Below, piece after piece: positions 60,479 to 64,000 of a stretch of 64,000 nucleotides of DNA. The notes under the pieces are model-generated. The model worked only from the letters and a program-made list of their open reading frames with translations, did no database searches and had not been told where the DNA came from. The stretch spans positions 76,752,909 to 76,816,908 of the forward strand of contig OY970820.1 of NCBI GenBank assembly GCA_963853835.1, given 5' to 3'. The position numbers and the translations under genes were made by a program. Each line of letters opens with the position of its first letter. Within the stretch, counting starts at the first letter, position 1. Origin of the DNA: Calendula officinalis (lineage: Eukaryota; Streptophyta; Magnoliopsida; Asterales; Asteraceae).

Positions 60479-63116
60479 ATGCTGAGCGTGCTGAGAGTGC
60501 ATCTTCCGTCCGATATTCCGATTGTGGGTTGCGAACTTTCGCCCTATGTTCTTATTCGCCATCCTGATAAAACTGTCTCAACCGATGATGTTTCTGAATC
60601 CTTGCCAATTGAAGGCCATTTTTTGAGATATAAGTGGTTAGTTTTTTACTTATTTTTGCTACTTCTAAAAAAGCATACTTTTTAGTTTTTAGTAAATGCC
60701 TAACTGTCTGGATTTTGTAATTTTGCCCATTAATATGTTGCCACTTGTTATTTTTAGTTGAATATGATTAGGATGATCATGGGTTTGAAAATGTATCTGC
60801 TTTTTGCATTTATGGAAAAATGGATTAAATGGCTTTTCTTGTTATTTTAGACCAAAAAATGGAAAAAACCTAGAAAATTTACAAAATTGATGTTTTCCAC
60901 TTTTGTATGATGTTGCAGGTATCGCATACAAAGTGACAAAAAAGTTGCTATCTGCAGTGTACATCCATCCGAACAAGCCACTTTACAGTGTTTAGGTTGT
61001 GTTAAAGCCAAAATACCAGTTGCTAAAAGCTACCACTGCACTCCTAAATGTTTTTCTGACGCATGGCAACATCATCGTGTTCTTCACGAACATGCTGCAA
61101 GTGCTGTTAATGAAAACGGAAACGAAGAAGAAGATATTTATGGAAGATTTAATAACAAAACATCTGGCTTAGTTAATAACAATAATAATACAGTTGCTAA
61201 TGGTACAACACCATTGTATCCTGCTGCAATTACACAAAGAAACGGTGATGAAACTTGGTTTGAAGTTGGCCGTTTTAAAACATACACACCAACTGCAGAT
61301 GATATTGGCCATGTGCTTAAATTTGAATGTGTTGTAATTGATTTAGAGACAAAATCGCCTGTGGGACCCGCTAATACTATTTTAACATCACGTGTGATCC
61401 CTGCTCCTTCACCAAGTCCTAGAAGATTGATTTCAGTTACCAATGCTGATGTGGCGGCCCATGATTCGTCTTCTGGAACTTTTACAGTTCTTTCATATAA
61501 TGTTTTGTGTGATTCGTATGCGACTAATGATTTGTACGGTTATTGTCCTTCGTGGGCTTTATCTTGGCCTTATCGTAGGCAGAATTTGTTGAGAGAAATT
61601 GTTGGTTATCTTGCTGACATTGTTTGTCTTCAAGAGGTGAGTTTGACTTGTGAATTGACTTTTGGTTCTTCTGCATGGTTGACTTTGACTTTGACTTTTT
61701 ATAGGTTCAAAGTGATCATTTTGAGGAGTTTTTTGCACCTGAGCTGGATAAACATGGATATCAGGCTCTTTTTAAGAAGAGAACTTGTGAGGTTTATAAT
61801 GGTAGCAATCAGACAGTTGATGGTTGTGCTACATTCTTTCGCAGAGATAGATTTTCTCATGTTAAAAAATATGAGGTACTTTAATTTTAATTATACTATT
61901 AATTATTAATATTTTTTATAATCAAATTTTCTAATGGGACATAACACAGGTTGAGTTCAACAAAGCTGCACAGTCTTTAACTGATGCTTTGGTTCCTAAT
62001 GCTCAGAAGAAAACAGCTTTAAATCGGTTGGTGAAGGTAATTAACCAATGATTTATTAATATTATGTGTTTTTATTTTTTATTTATGATTGTTTTTTGAT
62101 AGGATAATGTTGCACTAATTGTTGTTCTAGAAGCAAAGTTCAGTAACCAAGGTGTTGATAAACGACAACTTGTTTGTGTGGTAACTTCCAATCTTATAAA
62201 TTTGATTAATGTGTTATCACATTCACTTTATACAAATTAAATATATTTTTTTCCTTATATTTTGAAGGCGAATACTCATGTAAATGTTCAGCATGACCTG
62301 AAGGACGTGAAACTATGGCAGGTTTGAATTTTTAACAAAATGAAATATAATATCTTGTATTATTTTTTTTAACTTTTAATAAGATGTGTAAATGGTGAAG
62401 GTTCACACGCTTCTAAAAGGATTGGAAAAGATAGCTGCAAGTGCAGATATTCCAATGTTAGTTTGTGGTGACTTTAATTCAGTTCCAGGAAGGTACGTAT
62501 AATAAATGACTTCAATTACTAGTTTTATTTAAATAATTATAAAAAATGAATTAAATTACTAGTTTTATTTACATCTGAATTTCAGTGCTCCACATGCACT
62601 TCTTGCAATTGGAAAAGTTGACCCAATGCATCCCGATCTAGCTGTTGACCCACTTGCAATCTTGCGACCCGCTAGCAAATTGACTCACACTCTTCCACTG
62701 GTAAATATTGGCTGCTTTTATGTAAGATGTTTAAATTATGATTTTTTTTTTTTATTATTATTATATATGTTTCAGGTAAGTGCATACTCGTCATTTGCTA
62801 GAATTGGTTATGAAGAGCAAAAGAGGAGAGTTGACCCGAACACAAATGAACCCTTGTTTACAAATTGCACACGGGATTTCATTGGGACAGTTGATTACAT
62901 ATTTTACTCAGGTATGTCATTATTGTTGTGTAGGTTAGGCTAATTTTATTAATTAAAAAATATGTTACAGCGGATAGTTTAAGTGTGGAATCATTATTGG
63001 AGCTTGTGGATGAAGATAGGTTAAGGAAAGACACAGCTTTACCTTGTCCAGAATGGTCTTCAGATCACGTTGCACTTTTAGCTGAATTTCGCTGCAAACC
63101 TCGAATTAGACGTTGA
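60479..63116 (+). CDS. CCR4: CCR4-type deadenylase (carbon catabolite repressor protein 4 homolog 1/2)
   Basis: Ten coding exons: 60479-60636, 60919-61636, 61705-61875, 61950-62036, 62103-62180, 62268-62321, 62401-62492, 62586-62700, 62776-62911, 62971-63116. They sum to 584 codons plus stop, with GT-AG throughout. The N-terminus (MLSVLRVHLPSDIPIVGCEL) and a MYND-like Cys/His segment (LQCLGCVKAKIPVAKSYHC ... CFSDAWQHHRVLH) are typical of plant CCR4a/b proteins, which lack the leucine-rich repeats of yeast and animal CCR4. The catalytic EEP domain has TVLSYNVLCDSYA, IVCLQEV (metal-binding Glu), CGDFNSVPGS, RDFIGTVDYIFY and SSDHVALLAEF. The enzyme shortens mRNA poly(A) tails within the CCR4-NOT complex in the cytoplasm. 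No lesions were seen. Confidence 0.95.
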
Positions 63117-64000
63117 GGCAAGTATTTTATTTTTATTAGTTATACATGATTTTGCAATATAATATAATAATCAAGCTGTGTATGATAATATTTGCAGGCT
63201 GGACAAGAGCCATTGTATGTTAAAAGTATGTAGATGAGGTAGGAATTTGTCTGTATGATGGCACTCTACTTGACTCAGCAAAATCGATCTTCTTTCGTAT
63301 TTAATAGAAATATAATTTTATCATTATTTTACATAGTTATGAGTTGGTGGGGAAATTAGAATATTTTTTATTTGTTTAATTTAAAAATCGGTCCAAGGAC
63401 ATTTTGCTTCTTATTTTAATATTATTGAGCATTTGGCATATTCTCAAGACAAAATTGACTATTTTAGTTTTTTTATTTTTTATCTTAATCATAACATTGA
63501 AATGAATAGAAGCGTGAAATTAACCTTAAAACGTACCCCATAATCATAATATATTGACGTCAAGAAAAAAGAAAGCAGAAAAAGTTTGATCGATTCTTTT
63601 CCTGTTTCTCTCTAGTCACTCTGGCCGGATTTTGAATGGCAGAAAAGGCTTGGTATTATCAAAATGATTTGGTTTAAAATCTTCATGTAACTTTTTTTTG
63701 TATAGTTGTAAAACTTTGTTGGATTGATGGCAGATTAACTCATACTCGTGAAATAAAAAAGAAGAATAAGACAATTTCGTCACAAAAATCAAATAAATTG
63801 TTGATCAAAATCAACTTCAATTTCCTCCAAAATCTTAACCCTTGCATGCTAACTGAGAGAAGGGAAAAGAGAGACTATTGATATGGTTCCTCGTCAAAAC
63901 AGGACAAAGTTATTCATTTTTTCTACCATCTAACCTTAGTTAAATTCAATGCCTAAATGGTAATTTACACACTCAATAACAAAATTAAATGGTTTGTTTA
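63117..64000. other. 3' region of the CCR4 gene and intergenic DNA
   Basis: A small intron in the 3' leader-out is likely: after the stop, cgttgaggca|agtatt is followed by a T-rich stretch and an acceptor (tttgcag) near 63199, then gctggacaagag. Beyond about 63300 the sequence is AT-rich, with no gene or repeat that I can support. Confidence 0.4.

Overview
This window is plant nuclear DNA: AT-rich, with GT-AG introns, and with genes separated by dense, nested transposable elements. The gene set (a cell-wall-invertase-like fructan exohydrolase, SPINDLY, an mTERF, a CCR4-type deadenylase) indicates a core eudicot. The putative fructan exohydrolase and the repeat style suggest Asteraceae, but the species cannot be fixed from sequence alone.

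Four host genes look intact, all on the + strand. They are a GH32 enzyme with a 9-bp mini-exon (1117-5102, 6 exons), SPINDLY (7005-12184, 16 coding exons, 907 aa), a single-exon organellar mTERF protein (13148-14305), and a CCR4-type poly(A) ribonuclease (60479-63116, 10 coding exons, 584 aa). I rebuilt the exon structures by hand. Every junction used is GT-AG and every CDS closes in frame. Small foldback elements (MITEs) sit in the introns of the first two genes.

From 15401 to 33169 there is one Helitron inside another. An older minus-strand Helitron, with a decayed helicase C-terminus next to its 3' end, was split at an AT dinucleotide by a plus-strand Helitron of the same family (16369-31564). 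The inner Helitron carries fragments of at least two and probably three host genes: a two-RRM hnRNP-like protein, a BIG BROTHER-like RING E3 ligase, and an unrecognised gene. It was later hit by a very young Ty3/gypsy element (18192-23510, LTRs differing at one site of 310) and by an L1-type LINE (25674-31372, 16-bp target duplication).

From 33170 to 37355 there are TA microsatellites, a TA-flanked inverted-repeat element, a frameshifted PIF/Harbinger transposase fragment and a tRNA-type SINE. From 37356 to 59271 lies a Ty1/copia element (minus strand, non-canonical TA...TA LTR ends) carrying two independent insertions. One is a gag-only copia-like element (40139-51754) whose 3' LTR was itself split by a gag-only Ty3/gypsy element (43949-51727). 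The other is a chromodomain Ty3/gypsy element (52686-58317). Almost every element boundary could be set by terminal motifs plus target-site duplications, so the order of insertion can be read.

I found no RNA genes, no CRISPR-like arrays and no evidence of an unknown enzymatic system. The most notable objects are the Helitron-in-Helitron with captured gene fragments, the TA...TA-ended copia element with its nested cargo, and the GH32 enzyme whose sucrose-determining Asp is replaced by Asn.
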